Source: Nitrospira sp. ST-bin5 (GTDB taxonomy: Bacteria; Nitrospirota; Nitrospiria; Nitrospirales; Nitrospiraceae). Taken from it: DNA of 64,000 nucleotides. Every line of letters starts with the position of its first letter. Within the stretch, counting starts at the first letter, position 1. A model generated the notes under the pieces. It saw only the letters and a list, made by a program, of their open reading frames with translations. It did not search any database and was not told the DNA's origin. Below are positions 8,393-17,228 of the stretch, piece by piece. The position numbers were made by a program, and so were the translations under genes. The stretch is from contig MSXN01000026.1 of assembly GCA_002083555.1 (NCBI GenBank), positions 62,001 to 126,000 on the forward strand. The letters are read 5' to 3'.

Positions 8393-8517
8393 TGAGATGC
8401 TCAAACGGGCTATCCAACAAGGCCGCAGGCGAGAAAAAACCGGAGGCGTACCCTCAGGGGTACGTTGAGGATTTTGTCGAGCCGAGAACGCCGTTGGGAG
8501 CCCGTTTCAGCATCTCA
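8393..8517 (-). repeat. Structured intergenic repeat, copy R4 (most divergent of the 125 bp copies)
   Basis: The arms are TGAGATGCTCAAACGGGCT and AGCCCGTTTCAGCATCTCA. Several bases differ from R1 to R3, but both arms changed together, and the C-C mismatch is kept. Further in, CCAAC pairs with GTTGG, where R2 has CCAGC with GCTGG. The internal hairpin is GTACCC-TCAG-GGGTAC. It lies one base after the pyrG stop, inside the operon between pyrG and kdsA. Confidence 0.9.
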
Positions 8518-8518
8518 G

Positions 8519-10120
8519 TTAATGCCCCAGCTTTTTACGCAACGCCGCGCCAACAAATCCACTAAAAAGAGGATGCGGATGATGCGGGCGCGAACGATAC
8601 TCAGGATGGAACTGCGTCGCGAGGAACCAGGGGTGTTTCTTGAGTTCCACAATCTCGACCAGCCGCCCGTCCGGCGACAGACCGCTCAACACCAATCCCT
8701 TGGCCGTGAGCTGCTCGCGATAGGCGTTGTTGAATTCGTACCGGTGCCGGTGCCGCTCGCCAATCTCGTTGACGCCGTACATCTTCTGCGCCAGCGTCCC
8801 CTCCCCGAGTTTGCACAGGTAGGAGCCCAACCGCATGGTCCCGCCCTTGTCGCTCACGGACTGCTGATCGGACATCAAATGGATGACGGGGTGCGGCGAT
8901 TGCTCGTCGAACTCCGAACTATTGGCTCCCGCCAGACCCGCCACGTTCCGCGCAAACTCGATGGTGGCGCATTGCATACCCAAACACAGTCCGAGGAACG
9001 GCACCTCGCGCTCTCTCGCGTACTGGATGGTGAGAATTTTTCCTTCGACCCCGCGCGTGCCGAACCCGCCAGGAATCAGGATCCCGTCCGCCTCGCGCAA
9101 GATTCGCTCGGTCCCCTGGCGCTCGACATCCTCGGACTCGATCCAGGTGATGTTGACCTTCGTCTCATGGTCGATCCCGCCATGCACCAGCGCCTCGGCC
9201 AGACTCTTGTAACACTCCTTGAGTCCCGCGTATTTCCCAACCAGCGCGATGGAAATCTCGTGCTTCGGATGCTTGATCTTCTGCACCATCGCATCCCACT
9301 CGCGGAGATTCGGCGGGCCCGTTTCGATATGGAGCAGCCGGACGATCAGTTCATCCAAGCCTTCCTTTCGAAAGACAATCGGCACTTCATAGATCGTCTC
9401 GACGTCTTTTGCCGTAATGACGGCATCCTTCTCGACGTTGCAGAACATCGCGATCTTGGCCTTCATTTCCGGCGGAATATAGCGATCGGTGCGGCACAAC
9501 AGAATATGCGGCTGGATACCGATTTCACGCAGTTTGTTCACCGAGTGCTGCGTCGGCTTGGTCTTCAATTCACCGGCCGCGCCAATGTAGGGCACCAGCG
9601 TCAGATGGACGTACAGCACATTGTCGCGTCCCACATCGTAGGGCATCTGACGGATCGCTTCGAGAAACGGGAGACTTTCAATATCGCCAACGGTCCCGCC
9701 GATCTCGACGATCGTGACGTCGATCCCCTGCGAGATCCGCATGATGCATTGCTTGATCTCGTCAGTGATATGCGGCACGACCTGGACGGTACCGCCGAGA
9801 TAGTCGCCCCGGCGTTCTTTTGTGATGACGGAATTGTAAATCCGCCCCGTGGTGTAATTACTTTCTTTGGTCAGCGACAGCGAGGTAAATCGCTCGTAGT
9901 GCCCCAGGTCGAGATCCGTCTCGGCGCCGTCTTCGGTGACAAAGACTTCGCCATGCTGATAGGGATTCATCGTGCCCGGATCGACGTTAATGTAGGGATC
10001 GAGCTTCAAGAAGGTGATCTTGAGTCCGCGGCTCTCCAGGAGATTCCCGATCGACGCCGAGGCCAGTCCTTTCCCCAGCGACGAGACCACTCCACCTGTC
10101 ACAAAAATAAACTTGCTCAT
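8519..10120 (-). CDS. pyrG: CTP synthase
   Basis: A 533-residue enzyme converting UTP to CTP with glutamine. The N-terminal synthetase domain opens with KFIFVTGGVVSSLGKG. The C-terminal class I glutaminase has the nucleophile in LCLGMQCATIEFARN and the histidine/glutamate pair in FHPEYRSRP. Start chosen at MSKFIFV; a second ATG five codons upstream overlaps the kdsB stop and is possible. It sits between kdsB and kdsA, which fits a supply of CTP for CMP-KDO. The long opposite-strand open frame here is a shadow. Confidence 0.97.
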   Translation of the reverse strand: MSKFIFVTGGVVSSLGKGLASASIGNLLESRGLKITFLKLDPYINVDPGTMNPYQHGEVFVTEDGAETDLDLGHYERFTSLSLTKESNYTTGRIYNSVITKERRGDYLGGTVQVVPHITDEIKQCIMRISQGIDVTIVEIGGTVGDIESLPFLEAIRQMPYDVGRDNVLYVHLTLVPYIGAAGELKTKPTQHSVNKLREIGIQPHILLCRTDRYIPPEMKAKIAMFCNVEKDAVITAKDVETIYEVPIVFRKEGLDELIVRLLHIETGPPNLREWDAMVQKIKHPKHEISIALVGKYAGLKECYKSLAEALVHGGIDHETKVNITWIESEDVERQGTERILREADGILIPGGFGTRGVEGKILTIQYAREREVPFLGLCLGMQCATIEFARNVAGLAGANSSEFDEQSPHPVIHLMSDQQSVSDKGGTMRLGSYLCKLGEGTLAQKMYGVNEIGERHRHRYEFNNAYREQLTAKGLVLSGLSPDGRLVEIVELKKHPWFLATQFHPEYRSRPHHPHPLFSGFVGAALRKKLGH

Positions 10121-10131
10121 GGCTGCCCCCA

Positions 10132-10932
10132 TCATCGGCTCGGTGCGGTCCGCTTGAGGTTGAGTTCCTGCTTCAGGGATTCATACTGCCGCAATTTCTC
10201 TTCGGCCTCCGGAACATCCTCAGGCGTATCGATGCGTAGCGACGCATAGGGCGTCTCCCAGACACGCACACGGACGCCGTTTTCGAGCGCGCGTAACTGC
10301 TCCAGTTTTTCCGCATCTTCCAAGACGCCCGTCTTCATCGCGGCAAAGCGCAGCAGAGTTTCCTTGGTATAGATATAGACTCCGAGATGAATGTAATGCA
10401 GTCCGCTTACCACACGCCGGCTCGGATCGTCACGGACCAGCGGAATCGGCGCGCGCGAGAAATAGAGCGCATAGCCCTTGGCATCCGTCGCTACTTTGAC
10501 GATCGCCGGATTCTGCAGATCGTCGGTCGCATCCATCTTGCGCTTCAACGTGCCCATTTCGGCGCCGCTCTGGAGAAACGGGTCGATGAGGTCCGACAGC
10601 AGCTCGGGATTCAGAGGAATTTCGTCACCCTGCAAGTCCAGAAAACAGTCACCCGCAAACATCCGCGCCACCGCCGCCACACGATCGGTGCCCGTCCGGT
10701 ACTCGCCGCCCATCATGATGGCCCGACCGCCGAACTGCTCGACGGCCTGCTTGATGCGCTCATCATCCGTGGCCACCAGAACTTCGTTCACGGACCGACA
10801 GGCTCGCGCCCGTTCGTACACATGCTGAACCATCGGTTTCCCGGCCAACTTCACCAACGGTTTCCCCGGAAACCGCGACGAGCCGTACCGTGCCGGAATC
10901 ACCACGATGACCGACGACAATGATTTAGCCAT
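10132..10932 (-). CDS. kdsB: 3-deoxy-manno-octulosonate cytidylyltransferase
   Basis: A 266-residue enzyme activating KDO as CMP-KDO for lipid A core assembly. The nucleotidyltransferase start VVIPARYGSSRFPGKPL is near residue 9, LDLQGDEIPL near 95, and SGLHYIHLGVYIYTKETLL near 185. Start placed at MAKSLSSV; it overlaps the 3' end of rfaE1 by 8 bp. It is followed by pyrG after 11 bp. Length is normal for the family. Confidence 0.96.
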   Translation of the reverse strand: MAKSLSSVIVVIPARYGSSRFPGKPLVKLAGKPMVQHVYERARACRSVNEVLVATDDERIKQAVEQFGGRAIMMGGEYRTGTDRVAAVARMFAGDCFLDLQGDEIPLNPELLSDLIDPFLQSGAEMGTLKRKMDATDDLQNPAIVKVATDAKGYALYFSRAPIPLVRDDPSRRVVSGLHYIHLGVYIYTKETLLRFAAMKTGVLEDAEKLEQLRALENGVRVRVWETPYASLRIDTPEDVPEAEEKLRQYESLKQELNLKRTAPSR

Positions 10933-11935
10933 TGCCGACCGCCTCCAGGAGCTGCTTGGGCGAGACCGTCGCCGTGCCGACCATCCCCACGACGATGCCG
11001 GCCGCATGGTTGGCCAGCGTCGCGGCTTCCCGCATGTTCGCGCCTGTTGCCAGCGCCAAGGCCAAGGTCCCGATGACCGTATCGCCGGCCCCCGTCACAT
11101 CGTAGACTTGCCGGGCCTGCGTCGGAAGATGCCAGGACGTGCCCTCGCCCTCGTACAGGCTCATCCCTTTTTCACCGCGTGTGATCAGCACGGATTGGCA
11201 CCCCAGCCGCTGGCGAATAACGGCGCCGGCCTGATTGATGGTCTGATCATCATCGCCATGCAAGCCGGCCGCCTGGGTGGCTTCCAGATGATTCGGCGTC
11301 ATGACTGTCACGCCCTTGTAGTAACTGAAATGCTCGACCTTCGGATCGACGATAATCGGGATCTTGCGCAAGGCCGCCATCCGCGTCAATTCGGTCATGA
11401 GTGCCGCCGACACGACGCCTTTGGCATAATCTGAGACAACAATGCAGGACAACTCGCGAATCCGCGATTCGACGTAGCGCAGGAGACGTTTCTGAAGCGT
11501 TCCTTTCAGTTCCTGTCGGCCCTCCATGTCATAGCGCACGATCTGCTGATTATGGGCGATCACCCGGCTCTTCCTGGTGGTCGGACGATCATGGTCGATA
11601 ATCACACCGCCCCGCCCGGAACGCGACTTACCCAACTCCTTCAGCAGCAACCGTCCGCTCTCATCGGCGCCGATCACGCCGCATAAATCCGCTTTCCCGC
11701 CAAGCGCGAGGATGTTGTTGAAGACGTTGGCCGCGCCGCCCAATCGCAGCGTTTCCGACTCGACATGCACGACCGGCACAGGGGCCTCCGGAGAAATCCG
11801 GCTCACCCGTCCCATCACATAATGATCAAGAATCAAATCTCCGATGACCAGCAGACTGGCCTGAGGAAACCGCTGGAGGTACTGGCGAAGCGCCTTCTGT
11901 GAGACGGATTGATTCTGCGTAGTCTGCGGAGCCAT
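10925..11935 (-). CDS. rfaE1: D-glycero-beta-D-manno-heptose-7-phosphate kinase
   Basis: A 336-residue PfkB-type sugar kinase acting in ADP-heptose synthesis for lipopolysaccharide core. Visible: VIGDLILDHYVMGRVSRISP near residue 30, LGGAANVFNNILALGG near 67, and the catalytic DVTGAGDTVIG near 280. Only the kinase half is present. The nucleotidyltransferase half found in bifunctional HldE is absent, so rfaE2 must be elsewhere. The gene lies between lepB (15 bp) and kdsB (8 bp overlap). Confidence 0.94.
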   Translation of the reverse strand: MAPQTTQNQSVSQKALRQYLQRFPQASLLVIGDLILDHYVMGRVSRISPEAPVPVVHVESETLRLGGAANVFNNILALGGKADLCGVIGADESGRLLLKELGKSRSGRGGVIIDHDRPTTRKSRVIAHNQQIVRYDMEGRQELKGTLQKRLLRYVESRIRELSCIVVSDYAKGVVSAALMTELTRMAALRKIPIIVDPKVEHFSYYKGVTVMTPNHLEATQAAGLHGDDDQTINQAGAVIRQRLGCQSVLITRGEKGMSLYEGEGTSWHLPTQARQVYDVTGAGDTVIGTLALALATGANMREAATLANHAAGIVVGMVGTATVSPKQLLEAVGNG

Positions 11936-11950
11936 GACGTGCGCGTCCTT

Positions 11951-12712
11951 CTATTGAATGGCTTTACCGAACCGATCCCATCGAACCCACTCAGTCCATT
12001 GCCCCTGGCCGCTCCAGGACCAATAGATTCGGAACGCCTTCCCGCGAATCTTCTCCTCCCGCACATAGCCCCAGAACCGGCTATCGAGGCTCTGGTCGCG
12101 ATTGTCGCCCATGACAAAATAGGCTCCCTCCGGCACCGTCACCGGACCGAAGTTGTCGCGGGGATTGATCGTGCTATCGATAATGCCCGGGTCGATCCGT
12201 TGCGTAAAGGCCCGATCGTCGAGTACCTGGCCGTTGACGAGCACCTGCTTATTGTGGATCTGCACCGTGTCGCCGGGGGTCCCCACGATGCGCTTGATGA
12301 AGTCCTTCTCTTCGTCTTCCGGAAAGCGAAAGACGATCACATCCCCCCGCTGCGGCTTGCCGAACGGCATTACATTGGAGGACGTGTAGCAATTCACCGG
12401 AGGAAAGTTCCATTGCAACTTGCAGTCGGTCGGCCATTGCAACCCGTAGGACAACTTGCTGACCAGAATATGATCCCCGATCAACAGCGTGGGAATCATG
12501 GATCCGGATGGAATCTTGAATGCCTGCACGACGAACACCCGAATGGCAAACGCGAGCAACATCGCGACGACGATAGCTTCGGCATACTCCCGAACGATAG
12601 ACTTCCCGCTCTGGCGAGCCTCGCCTGCCGCCGGGGCTTCGGCCTGAGCCGTGCCCGGAGCGACACCGGATACGTCCTCAAGATTGGGCGGAGTCGTCGG
12701 TTCGGTACTCAT
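11951..12712 (-). CDS. lepB: Signal peptidase I
   Basis: A 253-residue inner-membrane serine protease that removes signal peptides from exported proteins. An acidic and alanine-rich N-terminal tail of about 38 residues precedes one transmembrane helix (AIVVAMLLAFAIRVFVV). The catalytic Ser is at about 71 in IPSGSMIPT and the general-base Lys at about 140 in DFIKRIVGTPGD. Box E, GDNRDQSLDSRFWG, is near 202. The start overlaps the lepA stop (ATGA), so translation is coupled. Confidence 0.96.
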   Translation of the reverse strand: MSTEPTTPPNLEDVSGVAPGTAQAEAPAAGEARQSGKSIVREYAEAIVVAMLLAFAIRVFVVQAFKIPSGSMIPTLLIGDHILVSKLSYGLQWPTDCKLQWNFPPVNCYTSSNVMPFGKPQRGDVIVFRFPEDEEKDFIKRIVGTPGDTVQIHNKQVLVNGQVLDDRAFTQRIDPGIIDSTINPRDNFGPVTVPEGAYFVMGDNRDQSLDSRFWGYVREEKIRGKAFRIYWSWSGQGQWTEWVRWDRFGKAIQ

Positions 12713-14508
12713 TCATCCCCCACTTTCAACAGCGCCAGGAAAGCCTCTTGCGGCACTTCCACGCTCCCCACCGACTTCATCCGCTTCTTACCCTCTTTCT
12801 GTTTTTCCAGCAGTTTCCGTTTACGCGAGATGTCGCCGCCGTAGCACTTCGCGATGACGTTCTTCTTCATTGCGCCGATCGACTCGCGGGCAATAATCTT
12901 CGTCCCGATCGCCGCCTGAATGGCAATCTCAAACATCTGGCGAGGGATCAGCTCTTTCATCTTTTCCGCCATCTGCCGTCCGCGATGGACCGATCGCTCT
13001 TTATGCGTAATGAACGACAACGCATCCACCGCCTCGCCATTGAGCAGAATATCCAGCTTCACCAGATCGGATTCGCGATAGCCAAGCAATTCGTAATCCA
13101 GCGACGCGTAGCCTTGCGTGCGCGACTTGAGCTTGTCATAAAAATCCAGGATGACTTCGTTGAGCGGCATCTCATAGCTGATGACGACACGCGTCGGATC
13201 GAGAAAGTGGATATCCCGCTGAATGCCACGGCGTTCCTGGCAGAGCTTTAAAATCGCCCCCATGTAGCGTTCCGGCGTAATAACGGTCGCCAGGATAAAC
13301 GGCTCCTCAAACGACTCGATGCTGCTGGGCTCCGGCAGATCGGCAGGATTGTCGATCTCCAGTACCTCCCCTTTGGTCGTCATCACGCGATAGACGACGG
13401 TGGGGGCAGTCGTGATCAACGTCAGGCCATATTCCCGCTCCAGGCGCTCCTGGATGATTTCCATGTGCAGCAAACCCAGGAAACCGCAACGAAAGCCGAA
13501 ACCCAACGCCAAGGAACTCTCCGGCTCATAGACAAAAGAGGAATCGTTCAATCGCAACTTGACGAGCGCATCCCGCAGATCTTCATACTTCGCCGTGTCG
13601 GTCGAATAGAGCCCGCAGAAGACCAGCGGCTTCACTTCCTTATACCCGGGAAACGGCGTGGCCGTCGGGTGCACGGCATCGGTCAGCGTGTCACCGATCT
13701 TGACGTCCGCCACTTCACGCATGTTCGCACAGAGATAGCCGACCTCACCGGTCAGCAGCTGGGCCGTCTTCGAGCGCTTGGGAATAAACTTCCCGACTTC
13801 CATCACTTCAAATGTCCGGTCATTGGACATCACTTTAATCTTCATCCCCGGCCTGACTTCGCCGTCTACGATGCGGATAAGGACGATCACCCCCTGGTAG
13901 TTATCAAACCAGGAATCGAAAATAAGGGCTTTCAGCGGGGCCTTGGGATCACCGGACGGCGGCGGAATCCGCTGGATGATCGCTTCGAGCACCTCCGGCA
14001 CTCCCTTGCCCTCTTTCGCGCTGATGGGCATCGCATCGCTGGCATCCAGCTGCAACACTTCTGAAATGGAATTCTTGGTCCCCTCGACATCCGCGCTCGC
14101 CAAATCGATCTTATTGATGACGGGGATAATGGTCAGATTGTTCGCCATGGCCAAATTCACATTGGCGATAGTCTGCGCCTGCACCCCCTGCGTGGCATCC
14201 ACAAGCAAGAGCGCACCCTCGCACGCCGCGAGGCTACGGGAGACTTCATAAGTGAAATCGACATGCCCCGGCGTATCGATCAAATGCAAATCGTAGGTCT
14301 TCCCATCCTTGGCCTTGTACCGAATGGCCACCGCATGGGCCTTGATCGTAATGCCGCGTTCCCGCTCAAGATCCATGGCATCAAGGATCTGCTCCTTGGC
14401 CTCTCGGGCGGTCACTGCACCAGTCGCATCCAAGAGCCGGTCGGCGAGGGTTGATTTGCCGTGATCGATATGGGCGATAATCGAGAAGTTTCGTATAAGG
14501 CTTTGCAA
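12709..14508 (-). CDS. lepA: Elongation factor 4 (LepA)
   Basis: A 599-residue translational GTPase. G1 is AHIDHGKST near residue 12, G3 is DTPGHVDF near 80, and G4 is NKID near 135. The LepA-specific C-terminal domain ends in ISRKRKLLEKQKEGKKRMK. The only sensible start is a TTG at 14506-14508 with AGG close upstream; no ATG is available at the conserved N-terminus. It is first in the operon, behind the consensus promoter at 14540-14568. Confidence 0.97.
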   Translation of the reverse strand: MQSLIRNFSIIAHIDHGKSTLADRLLDATGAVTAREAKEQILDAMDLERERGITIKAHAVAIRYKAKDGKTYDLHLIDTPGHVDFTYEVSRSLAACEGALLLVDATQGVQAQTIANVNLAMANNLTIIPVINKIDLASADVEGTKNSISEVLQLDASDAMPISAKEGKGVPEVLEAIIQRIPPPSGDPKAPLKALIFDSWFDNYQGVIVLIRIVDGEVRPGMKIKVMSNDRTFEVMEVGKFIPKRSKTAQLLTGEVGYLCANMREVADVKIGDTLTDAVHPTATPFPGYKEVKPLVFCGLYSTDTAKYEDLRDALVKLRLNDSSFVYEPESSLALGFGFRCGFLGLLHMEIIQERLEREYGLTLITTAPTVVYRVMTTKGEVLEIDNPADLPEPSSIESFEEPFILATVITPERYMGAILKLCQERRGIQRDIHFLDPTRVVISYEMPLNEVILDFYDKLKSRTQGYASLDYELLGYRESDLVKLDILLNGEAVDALSFITHKERSVHRGRQMAEKMKELIPRQMFEIAIQAAIGTKIIARESIGAMKKNVIAKCYGGDISRKRKLLEKQKEGKKRMKSVGSVEVPQEAFLALLKVGDE

Positions 14509-14539
14509 ATCCTAGCTCTTTTCAGAAAAAAATCGGTTC

Positions 14540-14568
14540 ATTATAGTAACTGCCCCCTGGGTTGTCAA
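14540..14568 (-). promoter_or_regulatory. Consensus sigma-70 promoter of the lepA operon
   Basis: On the minus strand TTGACA (14563-14568) is followed after exactly 17 bases by TATAAT (14540-14545). Transcription would start about 25 bases before the lepA TTG codon. Its -35 box overlaps that of the bioA promoter on the other strand. Confidence 0.85.
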
Positions 14569-14590
14569 AGTCAGGACTCACTCGTATAAT
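14562..14590 (+). promoter_or_regulatory. Sigma-70 promoter of bioA-lhgO
   Basis: TTGTCA (14562-14567), a 17-base spacer, then TATAAT (14585-14590). This predicts a leader of about 70 bases before the bioA ATG. Five bases of its -35 box are shared with the divergent lepA promoter. Confidence 0.8.
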
Positions 14591-14664
14591 CGCCGCCGCA
14601 CCGTGATTTTCGAGCCTTTCTACGCACTTCAATTCCGCCCGGCTTCGCAGGAACTCTGAATCGC

Positions 14665-16035
14665 ATGGCGCCACGCACCCCCCCGGACACACTCGCCGAT
14701 TGGGACCGGAAATATCTCTGGCATCCCTTTACGCAGATGCAGGAATGGGAACAGGAGGCCCCCCTCATTATCGAGCGGGGGAAGGGCGCCTACCTGATCG
14801 ATACTCAGGGCAAGAAATACCTCGACGGGACCTCGTCTATCTGGGTGAACCTCCATGGGCATCGGCATCCGACGCTCGATCGTGCCATCAAAAGCCAACT
14901 CGACAAGATTGCCCACTCAACTTTTCTGGGCCTCTCAAACCCGCCGGCTATTCGACTGGCGCGCGAGCTGATCCGAATCGTACCCAAAGGTCTCACCAGA
15001 GTGTTTTATTCCGACAACGGGTCAACAGCAGTTGAAGTCGCGCTCAAGATGGCGGTCCAATATTGGCAGCAACACCGTCCCGAGGCCGGACCCAAACACA
15101 CCTTTCTGCATCTCAAGCTGGCCTATCACGGCGACACGATCGGGGCGGTCAGTGTCGGGAATATCGAGCTGTTTCACGGCCGCTTCAAACCACTTTTATT
15201 TCCAACGCTCGACGCCGAGCCCCCCTACTGTTACCGCTGTCCGCTCGCTCTGACCTATCCCTCCTGCCAGATGGCCTGCCTCGATCCGATCGAACAGCTG
15301 CTCAAAACCCGGCATCGCGAGATCGCCGGATTTGTCATTGAACCTCTCGTTCAGGCTGCGGCCGGTATGATCATGTCTCCGCCCGGCTACTTGAAACGCA
15401 TCCGCGAACTCTGCACTCAATATAATGTGCTGCTCATCGCCGATGAAGTGGCGACAGGATTTGGCCGCACGGGAAAGATGTTTGCCTGTCAGCATGAGAG
15501 CGTCACCCCGGATCTGATGGCTATCAGCAAGGGGCTGACCGGCGGATATATGCCCCTGGCCGCCACTCTGACGACTGAAGAAATCTACAACGCGTTTCTG
15601 GGGAAGTACGAAGAGTTCAAGACGTTTTTCCACGGCCACAGCTATACCGGCAATCCCCTGGGCTGCGCGGTGGCACTGGCAAACATCGAGATCTTCCGCA
15701 AAGAAAAAACTCTTGCAGGACTCCGCCCGAAGATCGCACTCTTGAAACGCCTGCTCAAGCCATTTGCCGACCTGCCGCTCGTGGGAGATATCCGCCAGCG
15801 CGGTATGATGGTGAGCATCGAACTCGTTCGGAACAAAACCACGCGCGAAGTCATACCTCTTCAGGCCCAGATCGGCCACCGGGTCGCCACGGAGGCACGC
15901 TGTCGAGGGCTCTTACTACGCCCGATCGGCAATGTGATCGTCCTGATGCCGCCGCTCTCCGTGACGCCGCGAGAACTTCAGCGCATGACCGAAATTCTCC
16001 GTCAAGCCATCACGAGAGTCCATGCAGACTTGTGA
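14665..16035 (+). CDS. bioA: Adenosylmethionine-8-amino-7-oxononanoate aminotransferase
   Basis: A 456-residue class III PLP aminotransferase making 7,8-diaminopelargonate in biotin synthesis, with S-adenosylmethionine as amino donor. WHPFTQM near residue 19 is the DAPA-aminotransferase signature. DEVATGFGRTGKMF carries the PLP-contacting Asp, and AISKGLTGGYMPLAA carries the Schiff-base Lys. A cysteine-bearing insert (YCYRCPLALTYPSCQMACL) is like that of longer BioA forms. No other bio gene is nearby. The 3' end overlaps lhgO by 14 bp. Confidence 0.93.
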   Translation: MAPRTPPDTLADWDRKYLWHPFTQMQEWEQEAPLIIERGKGAYLIDTQGKKYLDGTSSIWVNLHGHRHPTLDRAIKSQLDKIAHSTFLGLSNPPAIRLARELIRIVPKGLTRVFYSDNGSTAVEVALKMAVQYWQQHRPEAGPKHTFLHLKLAYHGDTIGAVSVGNIELFHGRFKPLLFPTLDAEPPYCYRCPLALTYPSCQMACLDPIEQLLKTRHREIAGFVIEPLVQAAAGMIMSPPGYLKRIRELCTQYNVLLIADEVATGFGRTGKMFACQHESVTPDLMAISKGLTGGYMPLAATLTTEEIYNAFLGKYEEFKTFFHGHSYTGNPLGCAVALANIEIFRKEKTLAGLRPKIALLKRLLKPFADLPLVGDIRQRGMMVSIELVRNKTTREVIPLQAQIGHRVATEARCRGLLLRPIGNVIVLMPPLSVTPRELQRMTEILRQAITRVHADL

Positions 16036-17221
16036 CTTTCTGGTCATTGGCGGTGGTGTGATCGGGCTGAGCATCGCCCGTGAACTGAAGGCCCGCCACA
16101 AGGATGCCCGCATTCTCCTGATCGAGAAAGAATCAGCCTGCGGCGCCCACGCCAGCGGCCGCAACAGCGGTGTGCTCCACGCTGGATTCTACTATTCCCC
16201 CGATAGCCTGAAGGCGAAATTCACCAAGCTCGGGAACGAGCGGATGACCGCCTATTGCGAGCAGAAAGGCATTTCCCTCAATCGCTGCGGCAAGCTCGTC
16301 GTGGCCAAAGATGCCGGCGATCTTCCCTCCCTTGACGAGCTAGTGAAGCGCGGCCGGGCGAACGCGATTGAGATTCAGGAGCTGACCGAAGCAGAAGCCA
16401 AACGGATCGAGCCTCGCGTCAAAACCTATCAGCGCGCCTTGTTCTCACCCCGCACCTCGACCGTGAACCCCTTGCACGTGGTCGACGCCATGCAACGCGA
16501 TGCCATTCAAGAGGGAATCGAGATACGATTCGACACCGCCTACATCAGCCGAACCGATCAAGGAGTCCGGACCAACTCGGATACGATTGCCGCCGGATAT
16601 GTCGTCAACGCCGCGGGATTGTATGCAGACAAAATCGCACTAGACTATGGCTTCTCTGAAAAGTATCGGATCCTGCCCTTCAAAGGGCTCTATCTCTATT
16701 CAAACGAGCCGCCGGGCGCGATCCGCACCAATATCTACCCGGTTCCCGACCTGAGAAATCCGTTTCTCGGCGTTCACTTCACCATCACCGCCGACGGAAA
16801 GGCAAAGATCGGCCCCACGGCAATTCCGGCCTTCTGGCGTGAGAATTACGAAGGCCTCAGTAATTTCAAACTGGGGGAGATGATGGAGGTCGCGAGCCGC
16901 GGACTCGGGCTGCTGACCAATGCCCAATTCGACTACCGGCGCCTCGCCATGGAAGAGATCGCCAAATACTCCCGCAGCAAGATGGTCGAACTCGCCTCGG
17001 TGCTCGCCGAAGGAATACAGGAATCGAACTATCAGAAGTGGGGACGGCCCGGCATCAGAGCCCAGCTACTGGATATTACCAAGCGCAAGCTTGAAATGGA
17101 CTTCGTCCTGGAAGGGGACCGCCGCTCCATGCACGTCCTCAATGCGGTCTCACCGGCTTTCACCTGTTCACTGCCCTTCGCCGCTCATGTGTGCGATCAG
17201 ATCGACCACCGCCTACGATAA
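16022..17221 (+). CDS. lhgO: L-2-hydroxyglutarate oxidase
   Basis: A 399-residue FAD-dependent oxidase of the DAO family that reoxidises L-2-hydroxyglutarate to 2-oxoglutarate. The FAD-binding segment FLVIGGGVIGLSIAREL is at residues 5-21, SGRNSGVLHAGFYYSPDS is the family-specific loop near 45, and GRPGIRAQLLD lies near the end. It is coupled to bioA by a 14 bp overlap. It converges on the SAM-hydrolase gene with only 7 bp between stops, leaving no room for a separate terminator. Confidence 0.9.
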   Translation: MQTCDFLVIGGGVIGLSIARELKARHKDARILLIEKESACGAHASGRNSGVLHAGFYYSPDSLKAKFTKLGNERMTAYCEQKGISLNRCGKLVVAKDAGDLPSLDELVKRGRANAIEIQELTEAEAKRIEPRVKTYQRALFSPRTSTVNPLHVVDAMQRDAIQEGIEIRFDTAYISRTDQGVRTNSDTIAAGYVVNAAGLYADKIALDYGFSEKYRILPFKGLYLYSNEPPGAIRTNIYPVPDLRNPFLGVHFTITADGKAKIGPTAIPAFWRENYEGLSNFKLGEMMEVASRGLGLLTNAQFDYRRLAMEEIAKYSRSKMVELASVLAEGIQESNYQKWGRPGIRAQLLDITKRKLEMDFVLEGDRRSMHVLNAVSPAFTCSLPFAAHVCDQIDHRLR

Positions 17222-17228
17222 CTCACCA

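Noticed and set aside
8465..10249. 594-codon open frame on the plus strand opposite pyrG
   Set aside because: It is an antisense shadow of the highly conserved pyrG; the protein is His/Arg/Gln/Asp-rich without domains, as expected from high-GC mirror frames.
15196..15879. 227-codon minus-strand frame inside bioA
   Set aside because: bioA is complete with PLP-site motifs in the plus frame; the minus frame is a shadow.
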